Part shown: piece after piece, positions 1 to 10,659 of the stretch
Position numbering within the stretch: the stretch's first letter is position 1
How the letters are laid out: each line of letters opens with the position of its first letter
Assembly: GCA_964384375.1 (NCBI GenBank)
Contig: CAYLLN010000024.1
Span: 1-64,000 of the forward strand
DNA length: 64,000 nt
Reading direction: 5' to 3'
Origin: CAYLLN01 sp964384375
GTDB taxonomy: Bacteria > Planctomycetota > Planctomycetia > Pirellulales > Pirellulaceae
Notes under the pieces: generated by a model
Told to the model about the DNA's origin: nothing
Databases searched by the model: none
Seen by the model: only the letters and a program-made list of their open reading frames with translations
Made by a program: the position numbers and the translations under genes

Positions 1-94
1 AGACAGTTTGACTCACCCCAGCGAACCTGCCAAACTAGAAACCTCTCCCAAACGCTGGGTTCGGCTGATATTCGTTCATGCCGGGAGGGGATCC

Positions 95-1468
95 ATGCTT
101 CAACGAGTCTGCCTGCTATTAATCTTGCTAGCGACGTTCTCCGTCGCGGCTGCGGCGAAGGAGCGCACCTGGACCAGCGCGGACGGCCGTACGATGCGGG
201 CCGAGTTCGTTCGCGAACTCGACGGCGAAGTCACCTTTCTGATCGCCGGCAAGCTGACGACCATCCCGCTCAGCCGCCTGAGCGAACGCGACCAGCAGAT
301 CGTCCGCGACCTGGCTGCTGGCAAAGAGGTTCCCGACGATCCCGCCCCGGCAACCCCTGCCGCCGACGATCCTTTTTCCACGCCGGCAGCTTCCTCAACA
401 AGCGAGCGTGCGGCCGCATCGGAACCGACGACTCCCGCCAGTAGCGATGCGGACTCAGGAGAAGCTCCGCCGTCGCTCACCAAGCGACCGATCACACCGA
501 CCAACCGTGTTTGGACCGACAATGTCGGCCGCAAGACGACCGCCAAGTTCGTCCGCGTCTTCAACGGCCACGTCGTCCTGTCACGGGCCGGCGGGCCGAT
601 TTCGGTTCCGTTTTACGATCTGGTCGAGGCCGATCAGCAGTACGTGAAGGACCTCCTCACGTCGCGCGGCGAAGAGGATTTGATTCCGGCTCGGCCACTC
701 CCCGGTGTGGAACCGTCAGCGGATGAAGAAGCAGATGGTGGAGCTCGTCCGCCCCTACGTGGTCCAGCAGGTGGACCCTTGGGTGGTTCGTCCCCGATGC
801 CTCCTGGAGGTTACGGGCCTCCAACCGTTCCTGGCGATCCGGGTGCTGTTGGTGGCTACGGTCCGCCCGCCGGAAGTAGCCCTGGCGGCTATAGTCCGGG
901 CGGAAGCAGTCCCGGCGGATATGGTCCAGGGGGTTATGGCCCCGGCGGAATCGGTCCCGATTCTAGCGGCCCCCGCGCAGCCGCCGATGCCGCCAGCATG
1001 ATGGCCGAACAGGAGCGACGCGCCACGGATGCGATGAACGCGGCGCAGCGTCAAACCAACTCGGCATTTCAGGCACAAGAAGACCACATGAATCAGATGA
1101 TGCAGTCTTCGAGCCCGTCCTATTCACCTTCTACCCCCACCTACGAGCGCGTCCCTGTCTGCTCGGCATGTAAAGCCACGCTGCACGAATCGGAAACTCA
1201 CGGTAAGCGCTGCCCGCGTTGCGGCGCGTGGTGGACCTACGACGAATACCACCAAGGTGGTTCGTCGTCCCTGGCCAGCACGGGATCCTCCTCAGGCAGC
1301 GGTGTGCAGCTTGAATTGTTCGATAGCCCCGAGTCGAAGCGGGCTCTCTTCGGCGGCATTGCGATCGTTGTCGTCGTGGCCGTCGTCGTGGCCATCGTGC
1401 TGGGAGTGATCTTCGTGGCAATGGCGATTGCCTCCACCTCGCGCTCGCGGCAGTACAAGGAAGGGTGA
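95..1468 (+). CDS. Secreted SHD1-domain protein with zinc ribbon and C-terminal membrane anchor
   Basis: 457 aa. The start at 95 is chosen because GGGAGGGG lies just upstream and a clean signal peptide (MLQRVCLLLILLATFSVA) follows; an in-frame codon at 8 would add 29 unsupported residues. Two SLA1-homology-1 (SHD1) repeats are visible, about residues 24-73 (WTSADGRTMRAEFV) and 140-190 (WTDNVGRKTTAKFV). A long Gly/Pro/Ser-rich linker follows, then a zinc-ribbon pattern (CSAC...CPRC), then one strongly hydrophobic Val/Ile-rich helix near the C-terminus ending in basic residues. SHD1 is common in planctomycete exported proteins; the function is unknown. It probably sits in the cytoplasmic membrane with SHD1 repeats on one side. 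Family call secure, role not. Confidence 0.85.
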   Translation: MLQRVCLLLILLATFSVAAAAKERTWTSADGRTMRAEFVRELDGEVTFLIAGKLTTIPLSRLSERDQQIVRDLAAGKEVPDDPAPATPAADDPFSTPAASSTSERAAASEPTTPASSDADSGEAPPSLTKRPITPTNRVWTDNVGRKTTAKFVRVFNGHVVLSRAGGPISVPFYDLVEADQQYVKDLLTSRGEEDLIPARPLPGVEPSADEEADGGARPPLRGPAGGPLGGSSPMPPGGYGPPTVPGDPGAVGGYGPPAGSSPGGYSPGGSSPGGYGPGGYGPGGIGPDSSGPRAAADAASMMAEQERRATDAMNAAQRQTNSAFQAQEDHMNQMMQSSSPSYSPSTPTYERVPVCSACKATLHESETHGKRCPRCGAWWTYDEYHQGGSSSLASTGSSSGSGVQLELFDSPESKRALFGGIAIVVVVAVVVAIVLGVIFVAMAIASTSRSRQYKEG

Positions 1469-1599
1469 CAGTTCCTTCACGGTCAGCACCCGTTTGAGCA
1501 CCAGGTGCAATTGCTTCGGGTCAATTGAAATTGGCCCCCCGCTGGGCTAGGCTAAGGGCCTTCACTCGCTCTTTACCGTTTTGATCTGGAGTTATTGCA

Positions 1600-2973
1600 A
1601 TGGCGCGTAAAGTTTCGCGCCGTGGGTTCGTCAAAACCACGGCAGCGGTCGGTGTCGGTTATTGGGCCCTTGGCGGCATCGCTCCCCGCGAAAGCCGCTC
1701 GGCCAACGAGAAAATCCAGTTCGCGTGCGTCGGCGTCGGCGGCAAGGGTGCGTCGGACTCGGCTGATGCGGGCCGCGCCGGGGATGTGGTCGCCATCTGC
1801 GACATCGACGACGAGCGCCTCGCCGGGGCCGGCGACAAGTGGCCCAATGCGAAGAAGTACAACGACTTCCGCAAGATGTTTGACGAGTTGGGGAGCAAGA
1901 TCGACGCCTTCACCGTCAGCACCCCCGATCACTGCCACGCCGTCGTCGCTGCAATGGGGATGAAGCTCGGCAAGCACGCCTTCGTGCAGAAGCCGATGAC
2001 CAAGTCGCTCTACGAAGCGCGCGTTCTCGGCGACCTCGCGACGAAGCACCAGGTGGCCACGCAGATGGGCAACCAGGGTACGGCGAACAACGACCTCCGC
2101 GAAGCGGCCGCGATCCTGCGGTCTGGCGCCCTCGGCGGTATCAAGGAAGTCCACGTCTGGACGAATCGCCCCGTTTGGCCGCAAGGCATCGACCGACCGA
2201 CCGACACGCCTCCCGTTCCGGCCAACGTTCACTGGAACGAATTCATCGGCCCGGCGGAGATGCGTCCGTTCCATCCTGCTTATCACCCCTTCAAGTGGCG
2301 CGGCTGGTGGGCGTTCGGCACCGGCGCTCTGGGCGATATGGCGTGCCACACGCTCAACATGCCGTACATGGGCCTGGATCTGAAGGATCCGACGAGCATT
2401 CAGGCGACGACCTCGGGCCACAACGGCGAGACGTTCCCGAGCTGGTCGATTATCGACTACCAGTTCCCGCAGATCGGCGAGCGAGCGGCTTGCAAGTTCG
2501 TGTGGTACGACGGTGGCAAGCGCCCCGAAACTGCCGAGTTCAAGAAGGCGGAAGAGACCGGCCTCGCTCGCCAGAAGGACGATGCTGGCCGCAAGCGGTT
2601 CCGCGACCGCATGGTCAGCGGCTGCTTCGTACTCGGCGAGAAGGATTGGCTCCTCTCGCCGGGTGATTATGCCGGCGACGGGCTCTATATGGCCGAAGCG
2701 ACTCTGCCGAAGGTCGAGTATGTCCGCTCGCCCGGCCACTTCGAGGAATGGGTCGCGGCCATCAAGGGTGGCGAGCCGGCCATGTCGAACTTCCCGAAGT
2801 ACGCCTCCGGTCTGACCGAGACGGTGCTGTTGGGCAACCTGGCCGTGTGGGCTGCTGCCAGCCCCGGCCAAGGAAAGAAGATCGAGTGGGACGCCAAGAA
2901 CCTCACGGCCACCAACGCGCCGGAAGTCGCCCACATCATCAAGCCGGAATTCCACAACGGGTACACGTTGTAA
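1600..2973 (+). CDS. Gfo/Idh/MocA family oxidoreductase, Tat-exported
   Basis: 457 aa. N-terminus has a twin-arginine signal (SRRGFVKTTAAVGVG), so the folded, cofactor-loaded enzyme is probably exported. The Rossmann nucleotide-binding stretch follows (CVGVGGKG, then AICDIDDE). The usual EKP motif that positions the nicotinamide appears as QKP (FVQKPMTKS). The second domain carries GDMACHTLNMPYMGLDL, typical of the planctomycete branch. GGAG precedes the ATG by about 10 bases. Substrate is probably a sugar or polyol, but nothing here identifies it. A strong terminator-like hairpin follows, so it is probably transcribed alone. Confidence 0.93.
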   Translation: MARKVSRRGFVKTTAAVGVGYWALGGIAPRESRSANEKIQFACVGVGGKGASDSADAGRAGDVVAICDIDDERLAGAGDKWPNAKKYNDFRKMFDELGSKIDAFTVSTPDHCHAVVAAMGMKLGKHAFVQKPMTKSLYEARVLGDLATKHQVATQMGNQGTANNDLREAAAILRSGALGGIKEVHVWTNRPVWPQGIDRPTDTPPVPANVHWNEFIGPAEMRPFHPAYHPFKWRGWWAFGTGALGDMACHTLNMPYMGLDLKDPTSIQATTSGHNGETFPSWSIIDYQFPQIGERAACKFVWYDGGKRPETAEFKKAEETGLARQKDDAGRKRFRDRMVSGCFVLGEKDWLLSPGDYAGDGLYMAEATLPKVEYVRSPGHFEEWVAAIKGGEPAMSNFPKYASGLTETVLLGNLAVWAAASPGQGKKIEWDAKNLTATNAPEVAHIIKPEFHNGYTL

Positions 2974-3003
2974 GAGTTACGCGAAACTTGATTCACCCTC
3001 TCC

Positions 3004-3047
3004 CAGCCGCGGGACCGGCCATGCCGCCCGCGGCTGTGTTGTTTCTT
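3004..3047 (+). terminator. Intrinsic terminator after the Gfo/Idh gene
   Basis: A perfect 10-bp stem (CAGCCGCGGG / CCCGCGGCTG) with a 13-base loop is followed by a T-rich tail (TGTTGTTTCTT), about 30 bases after the stop codon. Confidence 0.65.
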
Positions 3048-3084
3048 GAGTCCGTCATGCGACCGAAAGTGCTGAGTGTGATTT

Positions 3085-4110
3085 TTACTCCCACGAGAAA
3101 ATCTTCTTCCAGTCCTTCTTCATATCCACCACGATCCAACCCCGTTTGGGCGCTGCCTCGAGCGCTTCGACCAGCTTGCCGCTGCTCTTGGGATGCGCGT
3201 CGTAGGCGTATTCGCGCTCGGCATCGGTGTGATGGACGAGCAGGCCGAAACTCGGCTGGCGGCCGATGGTCGTGTACTGCAGCATTTCATAGTCGCCATC
3301 GGAGTTGCCAAAGCACATCACCGGTCTCTTGCCGATGAAGACGTGAATCCCCACCGGCTTGCCGGACTTGTCGTCGATCAGGGCAATCTCAGGCAGGATC
3401 GTGAGCGTCGGCTGGTCATTGAGCAGCTCGTACTTCGTTTTGAACACCGTCCCCACCACCTGCTGTGGAGGAATGCCGTAGATCTTTTGCGACCAAACGC
3501 GCATGAAGTCCTGACCGCCGCCGGAAACGATGAAGGTCTGGTAGCCGCTAGCCCGTAGGAGCTTCAGGACTTCCTGCATCGGCAGGTACGTGCAGTCGGC
3601 ATAGAGTTGGCCAAACCGCGGGTGTTTGGCCTTCGCGATCCAGTCGGCGACCGCCTTGTCAAACTGCTCGGTCGTCTCCCCCGCGTGTGTCGCCACGACC
3701 AGTTCCAACAGCAGCTTGAAATGGTTCTCAGTCAGGGCCGCGATGTCGTGCTTTTCCAGTGCCTTATACGCCGGCTTCTCGGCCAACTCCGGTTTGACCG
3801 CCAGCATCGCCTTGGCCGTGTCGAGTGAAAACGCCGCTTCGAACGGCACCGGGTTCTCCGGCCAGAGCGTGCCATCGTTGTCGAACACGGCAATCCGGTC
3901 GTCCGGCGTGACATAGTCCTTGGAGTCTTTGCTTGTCGTCCGCCGGACGAAATCGAGAATCGCCTGCTTCGCGGCCCCTTCGTTCCACGAGGGGAGCGGA
4001 TCGGACGGCTCAGCCGCTTTGGCTGGCGGCTGAGCGGCTGACTCAAGTCCGCGCACCAGCAGGAAGACAAGGGCGAAACCAGTGATTCGTAGTGTCATCG
4101 AGCATTTCAT
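3085..4110 (-). CDS. Secreted HAD-superfamily phosphatase
   Basis: 341 aa with an N-terminal signal-like hydrophobic segment (ITGFALVFLLVRG). HAD motif I is clear (FDNDGTLWPENP, nucleophile Asp and acid/base Asp), motif II is in TFIVSGGGQDF, and motif IV-like acidic residues occur in FGNSDGDYEML. Together these support a phosphomonoesterase-type hydrolase acting outside the cytoplasm. It is the last gene of a leftward series after the sulfatase and the beta-propeller-like protein, spaced closely enough for co-transcription. Start at 4110 preferred; 4098 is an alternative. Substrate unknown. Confidence 0.85.
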   Translation of the reverse strand: MKCSMTLRITGFALVFLLVRGLESAAQPPAKAAEPSDPLPSWNEGAAKQAILDFVRRTTSKDSKDYVTPDDRIAVFDNDGTLWPENPVPFEAAFSLDTAKAMLAVKPELAEKPAYKALEKHDIAALTENHFKLLLELVVATHAGETTEQFDKAVADWIAKAKHPRFGQLYADCTYLPMQEVLKLLRASGYQTFIVSGGGQDFMRVWSQKIYGIPPQQVVGTVFKTKYELLNDQPTLTILPEIALIDDKSGKPVGIHVFIGKRPVMCFGNSDGDYEMLQYTTIGRQPSFGLLVHHTDAEREYAYDAHPKSSGKLVEALEAAPKRGWIVVDMKKDWKKIFSWE

Positions 4111-4136
4111 GATTGGGTCTCGTGATTTGCAGTGTC

Positions 4137-5039
4137 CTAGGGTGCGGCAATGGCCGGTTCCAGCAGCACCAGGTTGTTCCGCGCCTTGCGAGTATCGAGC
4201 GCCACAACGGCCCGGCCCAGCGGATCAAACGCCAATCCTTCCGGCTTGCCGTCCAGAGCATCCAGTCGCCAGACCGCCGTGCAACTGGCACTCCCTCCCT
4301 CAGGAGAAAGGCTCGCCAGCCGCACGATGGTCGCCGATTGGTCGCTGAGCAGATACAGGTTTCCATCTGGGCCGATCTCCAAGTCACTGAAGTCCTCACA
4401 GGCCTTCGCCAGCGACTTGTCGGCAGACCAACAAGCCAGCGAGACAAACTCGTTGTGCCCCTCTTCAACGGCCCAAGATGCGCCAGCACCCAGCGCGTTT
4501 TTCGGCGACCAACCACGCGGACGCGACCCGCGCGGGCCGAACTCCACGAGCGCCGTCGGTTTTTTCTCTTTGGCGACGAGCAGATGGCCACCGGCAAGCA
4601 GCACGGCCCCCTCGCCGCGCGAGCCATCGGGATCGGACCACGATCGCGCGAGATCGCCGTTGCCATCGACGGACAAGTCGATGGTCGCCACGACGCGCCT
4701 GCGTTCGATGTCGATCAGTTCCGCGCGCGGCGGCGACTCCTGCAAGAGCAAGACACGTCCCGCGCCATCGGCGCAGACGGCCTCAATCTGCGCGTCGGAC
4801 TTGGGCAGGTCTGATCCCGGCAACTTGCCGACGTTGGTCGTCTCCCAGTCGAGCGGCCCCTCCTCGGGAGCCGGCAGCCGCAGGCAAGCGAGCTTGGCCT
4901 TATGGTCGCCGATTGCCAGGAGCGACATCCGTTTCCCGGAGCCCCGCCGCAAGCAGATTCCCGAAACCTCGCGCAGAGGCACATCCACCTGGCGGCAGAC
5001 CTGCAAGCGTTCCTTCTCGGCTTTGGCTTTCTTGGACAC
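4137..5039 (-). CDS. Beta-propeller-like protein (SdiA-regulated / phytase-esterase-like)
   Basis: 300 aa, starting at GTG; an in-frame stop lies a short distance upstream and no ATG is available. It lacks a signal peptide. Repeated strand-rich blocks with D-G-N/D-G-A turns (AVCADGAGRVLLLQE, IGPDGNLYLLSDQS, LAFDPLGRAVVALDT) match the esterase-like-phytase or SdiA-regulated propeller families. KPEGLAFDP is a typical blade motif. Located between the sulfatase and the HAD phosphatase on the same strand. The biochemical role is unknown; the fold assignment is by pattern only. Confidence 0.65.
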   Translation of the reverse strand: MSKKAKAEKERLQVCRQVDVPLREVSGICLRRGSGKRMSLLAIGDHKAKLACLRLPAPEEGPLDWETTNVGKLPGSDLPKSDAQIEAVCADGAGRVLLLQESPPRAELIDIERRRVVATIDLSVDGNGDLARSWSDPDGSRGEGAVLLAGGHLLVAKEKKPTALVEFGPRGSRPRGWSPKNALGAGASWAVEEGHNEFVSLACWSADKSLAKACEDFSDLEIGPDGNLYLLSDQSATIVRLASLSPEGGSASCTAVWRLDALDGKPEGLAFDPLGRAVVALDTRKARNNLVLLEPAIAAP

Positions 5040-5205
5040 GCGCGGATTCCACCGATCACGGCTTTGGCGGCGCCGGCTTCACAACGACTCCTTACTCGGC
5101 TCCCCGGGCCGGACTCGATCAGTTTCTTGATTTTCTCCAGGTTGAACGAGCCGGTCTGGCAAGCGGGCAGGAGAATCCGACCCGCGCGACGGTCCACATT
5201 TTTCG

Positions 5206-6819
<1,614 letters not shown>

Positions 6820-7071
6820 GGTGAAACTCCTGAAGCGAGAAAAGATGACCTGTCGGCAGACCACCCAAGTACGAGTATTTGACCCTGGGCATCCGGCGAG
6901 TCAATGACCACGATATTGCTGTGAACGAACAGAAGCTCGGAGGGCCTTGCAGCCGCCGGTTCGGATTGATCCGGCTGGGTAATCTGATGGGGCATCGAGA
7001 CGCGTTTTTCGGAAGCCGCCGTTGCCGATGATGCTTGTGGTGGACGTCTCCTGCGCAGCGGATGGTGTGCC

Positions 7072-7926
7072 ATGGATCGGCGATTGATTGCTCTGGCGGC
7101 TCTGGGACTGCTGGGGGTATGGCCGGCAACGTCATCGCTCGCACAGGACTTCCCTTACTCCGAGCCGATCGAAATCGAAACCGGGGAGGAGGAAGCAGAG
7201 GAAGACGAAATCGAGACCGACCGCGATTCGTTCACTCCCGCCACGACGCTCGCCGGCTGTGGGCGCGTCATCGTCGAAGCGGCTCACACTTTCGTCGATA
7301 ATCGGACAGTTCCCGAAACGCATAGCTTTCCGGAACTCCTCGTTCGCTACGGCGCCACCGACTGGCTGGAGCTGCGCGTGGGCTGGAACTACGAAGTCGG
7401 CGGCGCGGGAAGCCCCGTTTCCGGCAACATCCCCGACGATTTCGAGGAAGGGGACGAACTGGAACGAGAGCATCGGCTCCTCTATGGTCTAAAGGCCTGG
7501 ATCACCCAGCAGGACAACTGGCTCCCCGAAAACGCCTTCATCGTGCAAGGCTTCACCCCCACCGGCGGCGAAGCGACCAACACGCTCCCCAGCGTCACCT
7601 ACGTCTGCGGCTGGACCTTGCCCAATCGCTGGGTCTGGGACTCGGCCATTCGCTACAGCACCGGCAGCTTTGAAGAGGACGACTTCAACGTATGGGCTCC
7701 GTCCACCGTCCTCAAAATTCCGATCGGCCATCGCTGGAAGGCGCACGTCGAGTACTTTGGCGTCTTCAGCGATGGCCGCGCCGACGAAACCGTGCAGAGC
7801 TTCATTAGCCCTGGCATTCACTACCTGGTGACATCGAATCTCGAAGTCGGCGTCCGCGTCGGCTGGTGCCTGAACGACGAAGCGCCGAACTTCTTCTCCA
7901 ACGCGGGGCTCGGCTGGCGGTACTAA
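7072..7926 (+). CDS. Outer-membrane beta-barrel, MetA-pathway (phenol) transporter-like
   Basis: 284 aa with signal peptide (LIALAALGLLGVWPATSSLA-QD). An acidic stretch (TGEEEAEEDEIETDRDSF) follows, then alternating amphipathic strands (LLVRYGATDWLELRVGWNYE, TYVCGWTLPNRWVWDSAIRY) ending in an aromatic residue (LGWRY), the usual C-terminal signature for outer-membrane insertion. The TDRDSFTP...VEAAHTF start resembles the putative MetA/transporter family. Divergent from the sulfatase with a 250-bp gap. Transported molecule unknown. Confidence 0.75.
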   Translation: MDRRLIALAALGLLGVWPATSSLAQDFPYSEPIEIETGEEEAEEDEIETDRDSFTPATTLAGCGRVIVEAAHTFVDNRTVPETHSFPELLVRYGATDWLELRVGWNYEVGGAGSPVSGNIPDDFEEGDELEREHRLLYGLKAWITQQDNWLPENAFIVQGFTPTGGEATNTLPSVTYVCGWTLPNRWVWDSAIRYSTGSFEEDDFNVWAPSTVLKIPIGHRWKAHVEYFGVFSDGRADETVQSFISPGIHYLVTSNLEVGVRVGWCLNDEAPNFFSNAGLGWRY

Positions 7927-7943
7927 CCGTCAATGCCGCTCGT

Positions 7944-8963
7944 CTATTTCACCGGCTCTGCCTCGGGAAACTTCCACTCGCCATCCAGAATTTCCTTCCG
8001 CGGCCGATACATCCGCACCGTGTAGTTCCACCCCGGCACGATCGGAATCGCATTCAGTGCGTTCTCGTCGCCGCCGAAGTGAATCGTCACGGAGCCGTCG
8101 GCATTTGGCTTGGCCGTGACGTTGTTCACCGTGTACGCGTTCTTTGCGTTCTTCACAAAGAAGCCCTCCTTGTTGTAAACGCTCACCGACCAGAACCCAT
8201 CGACCGGCACGTCCTTCACCGTAAGCACGTAAGCAGTCTTGCCATCGTTCGTTGCCGGTTCGACGCCCGAATAAAGTGCAGCATACGGCGGATTTCCGCC
8301 CCAGCCCGCGGCCGAGCCGATCAGGTGCTGCACGGGATCGACCTCGCTCCTGCGGCCGAACATCCGGGCCGAATCGAGCCCGCCGTTCGCGGCCGCCAAA
8401 TTAAGCAGTGCGTCGCGCACTTTCTTCTGCGAGGTCGCGTCAAAGTCCGGCGCCTCGAATTTCCCCACGCTCTTCTGCTCGACTTTGATCGCATCTTGCA
8501 GCGAGTGAACCGCTTTCAAGTCAGCCGGGTTGTTCGGATCGACAAACGTCCGAATCGCCAGACAGACATACCGCGTCCCGACGGCATCTTTCGCCAGCGT
8601 ATGCTTCCCCGGCGCGTAGAACACGTCCTGCGCGTAATGATCCTCGTTAATGACCTGGAGCGCCATGTACCGCTTGCCCGCATCGGGCAGCGTGATGGTG
8701 ACCGGCCCCGCGGCCAGATCGAACACGCCGAACGAATAGAGCGTGTCCCGGTTCAGGCGGATCACGGTTTGGTTGTCGATCGACGCCAGTTCCCGCTCGT
8801 GCTTGAACTTGCCGAATCCCCCTTCCTTCTCGAACCGGGCGAAGTACATGTCCGACTCGGCCCGGTTGAAGTTATCGACCGTGACGCGCACGGGCTTCGC
8901 GTCCTCCGCAAGCGTCGTATAGCAGCCGAAGCCAAGCAGCGTGACTGTCAGAATCGTTCGCAT
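7944..8963 (-). CDS. DUF1254/DUF1214 secreted protein (short version)
   Basis: 339 aa from the ATG at 8963, which has GGAGAG upstream and a signal peptide (MRTILTVTLLGFGCYTTLAE). Contains VNRDTLYSFGV-like and LPDAGKRYMALQVINEDHY segments of DUF1254, then DUF1214 near the C-terminus (DGFWSVSVYNKEGFF, GGDENALNAIPIVPGWNYTVRMYRP). A second, longer member lies at 13858-15261. Domain function is not firmly established; these proteins are periplasmic and common in planctomycetes and proteobacteria. Downstream convergent with the barrel gene. Confidence 0.88.
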   Translation of the reverse strand: MRTILTVTLLGFGCYTTLAEDAKPVRVTVDNFNRAESDMYFARFEKEGGFGKFKHERELASIDNQTVIRLNRDTLYSFGVFDLAAGPVTITLPDAGKRYMALQVINEDHYAQDVFYAPGKHTLAKDAVGTRYVCLAIRTFVDPNNPADLKAVHSLQDAIKVEQKSVGKFEAPDFDATSQKKVRDALLNLAAANGGLDSARMFGRRSEVDPVQHLIGSAAGWGGNPPYAALYSGVEPATNDGKTAYVLTVKDVPVDGFWSVSVYNKEGFFVKNAKNAYTVNNVTAKPNADGSVTIHFGGDENALNAIPIVPGWNYTVRMYRPRKEILDGEWKFPEAEPVK

Positions 8964-8984
8964 GACTTGCTCTCCATCGTTCGC

Positions 8985-9050
8985 GTAGGGTGGGCTCGGC
9001 CCACTGGTTATGTATTCGCTTGTCAGCAGTAGGGTGGGCTCTGCCCACCA
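8985..9050. repeat. Two copies of a GTGGGC hairpin repeat
   Basis: GTAGGGTGGGCTCGGCCCAC (8985-9004) and GTAGGGTGGGCTCTGCCCAC (9029-9048) each fold as GTGGGC/GCCCAC with a 3-base loop. A related copy in the opposite orientation is at 11012-11036. They lie just upstream of the DUF1254 gene. Confidence 0.7.
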
Positions 9051-9087
9051 AACCTTCCCTTTTGTCAGTGGCGGGAACCAGCCCATC

Positions 9088-9705
9088 CTACTTCTTCGCC
9101 AGGTGACTATAGATCAAGCACCGATAGCTCGGCAGGTGATTCGAGAACAGCGTTCCCAACCCTTCAATGTCGTTTCGCCAATCGCGATGCAGCTCGCACG
9201 CCGCGCCGAACCACGTCATCATCTGAGCCCCCGCTGCCGTCATTCGCGCCCAAGCCGCGTCGCGCGTCGTCTTGTTGAACGTCCCCGAAGCATCGGCCAC
9301 GACAAACACCTCAAATCCTTCCTCCAGGGCCGAGAGCGTCGGAAACGCGACGCACACCTCCGTGACGATCCCCGCGATCAGCAGTTGCTTCTTGCCGGTC
9401 GCTTTCACCGCCTTCACGAAGTCGGGATTGTCCCAGGCGTTGATGTTTCCCGGCCGGGCGATGTACGGCGCGTCGGGGAACATTCCCTTCAGCTCCGGCA
9501 CCAGCGGCCCGTTCGGCCCGTCCTCGAAACTCGTCGTCAAAATCGTCGGCAGCTTGAAATACTTGGCTGCGTCGGCCAGGGCCAGCACGTTGTTCTTGAA
9601 GTCGTCGGGCGAAAAATCCTGCACGAGATTCGTCAGCCCCGTCTGATGATCGACGAGCAGCACGGCCACGTCGTTCTTGTCCAACCGGCGATATTGAAAT
9701 CCCAT
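9088..9705 (-). CDS. Isochorismatase-like cysteine hydrolase (YcaC type)
   Basis: 205 aa, cytoplasmic, with a strong GGGAGGAT site before the ATG. The catalytic Asp sits in AVLLVDHQTGL and the nucleophile Cys in IAGIVTEVCVAFPTLSALEEG; both match YcaC-type isochorismatase-like hydrolases. PTILTTSFEDGPNGP and ADASGTF also fit. Likely an amidohydrolase; natural substrate unknown. Runs into the DUF1254 gene from upstream, with about 120 bases between them that hold the GTGGGC hairpins. Confidence 0.9.
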   Translation of the reverse strand: MGFQYRRLDKNDVAVLLVDHQTGLTNLVQDFSPDDFKNNVLALADAAKYFKLPTILTTSFEDGPNGPLVPELKGMFPDAPYIARPGNINAWDNPDFVKAVKATGKKQLLIAGIVTEVCVAFPTLSALEEGFEVFVVADASGTFNKTTRDAAWARMTAAGAQMMTWFGAACELHRDWRNDIEGLGTLFSNHLPSYRCLIYSHLAKK

Positions 9706-9796
9706 CGCAGATCCTCCCGCAAAAGCGTCTCGAAACCCGGTACGGCCACCCGCCCCGGCAAGTCACCCCCTTTTACCACGAACGTCGTCGGGCAAG

Positions 9797-9857
9797 TTGG
9801 GCGCGGGTCTCCCGGCCTTAACCTTCCCGGTTGGCCATGTTGGGCGCGGGTCTCCCG
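9797..9857. repeat. 18-bp direct repeat
   Basis: TTGGGCGCGGGTCTCCCG occurs at 9797-9814 and again at 9840-9857, 43 bases apart, in the gap upstream of the isochorismatase-like gene. Confidence 0.75.
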
Positions 9858-10006
9858 ACCCCGCCCCAGCTACATCACCAGGGAACCCAAAAATTCATAC
9901 TTTTCGCGACTTTCCTTCGCGCTGCCGATCAGGGAATAATCTGCAAAGCCTGTTCTCACATGACTTTACGCCCATTCATAAATCCCCCATACCAAGGGAG
10001 GCGATT

Positions 10007-10318
10007 ATGAATCGTATGACCGGCCTCCCTCCCATCCCGTCGGTCTGCAATATGCCTCACGATCCTGCCGCGATTCCCAGTCCCCACCCTCCGCGCACCC
10101 CACCACACAACCTAGATGCGCCGGTGGACAGAATTATTGCATTGTACTGGCAGGTTGTTACAATTGGGCCGGCTGCCTCCGACTGGCCGCTGCCAACTCA
10201 CGGCTTGACAAAGGCGGCCCGGGATTTACCGCTCGCCGCGAGAACCTGCCTCCAGAACTCTTCAATCGCCCTAGCTTTTTGGACTCCGGCGGGCTATTTG
10301 AGGTCAAGTTCGATTTGA
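10007..10318 (+). CDS. Doubtful small ORF in an otherwise empty gap
   Basis: A possible 103-aa protein starting at an ATG preceded by GGGAGGCGATT. It is rich in Pro, Ala and Leu, has no recognisable domain, and overlaps the 3' end of the convergent gene at 10294-10644. The good ribosome site is the only support. The rest of 9706-10293 holds the direct repeat and nothing else I can identify. Confidence 0.2.
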   Translation: MNRMTGLPPIPSVCNMPHDPAAIPSPHPPRTPPHNLDAPVDRIIALYWQVVTIGPAASDWPLPTHGLTKAARDLPLAARTCLQNSSIALAFWTPAGYLRSSSI

Positions 10319-10644
10319 TTTACGCCCTCGTGTACCTCAACAACCATGCTAAGGCCGCCGTTTCGGTAGTGCGCCGGCGCGCCATCGAAATGTACCGATA
10401 CCTGGTAGTCCCCAACGGGAATCGATTGAATACCGAAATAGCCCTTAGAAGCTGTATCGCCAAACAATTGCCCGTCAGGCGAATGCAGCACGACATATCC
10501 ATCCGTGAGTTGCGTGCCATTGATTTGAATTGACCCATTCACGCTGCCGGTCGGCTTACGAGTCGCAATCCAGTTCATTGACCAACCAAGCACGAGCGTC
10601 GCAACGAGAGTCAACCAAAGAAGGTCGCGGGTGGTAAACTTCAT
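10294..10644 (-). CDS. Small membrane-anchored protein with carboxypeptidase-regulatory-like fold
   Basis: 116 aa. The N-terminus (MKFTTRDLLWLTLVATLVLGW) is a membrane anchor typical of many planctomycete small proteins. The rest resembles a transthyretin/carboxypeptidase-regulatory-like beta-sandwich: a Gly-rich opening (GSVNGSIQINGTQLTDG), PDGQLFGDTASKGYFGIQSIPVGDYQVSVHF and a C-terminal strand. Fold is inferred from the pattern. Closely followed upstream by the Cys-rich protein gene on the same strand (15-base gap), so the two are probably one transcript. Confidence 0.65.
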   Translation of the reverse strand: MKFTTRDLLWLTLVATLVLGWSMNWIATRKPTGSVNGSIQINGTQLTDGYVVLHSPDGQLFGDTASKGYFGIQSIPVGDYQVSVHFDGAPAHYRNGGLSMVVEVHEGVNQIELDLK

Positions 10645-10659
10645 AAGGCAGTCCGGAAG

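Noticed and set aside
1573..2955. 460-codon leftward frame opposite the Gfo/Idh gene
   Set aside because: Compositional shadow in a GC-rich gene; the plus strand has unmistakable Rossmann and Tat motifs.
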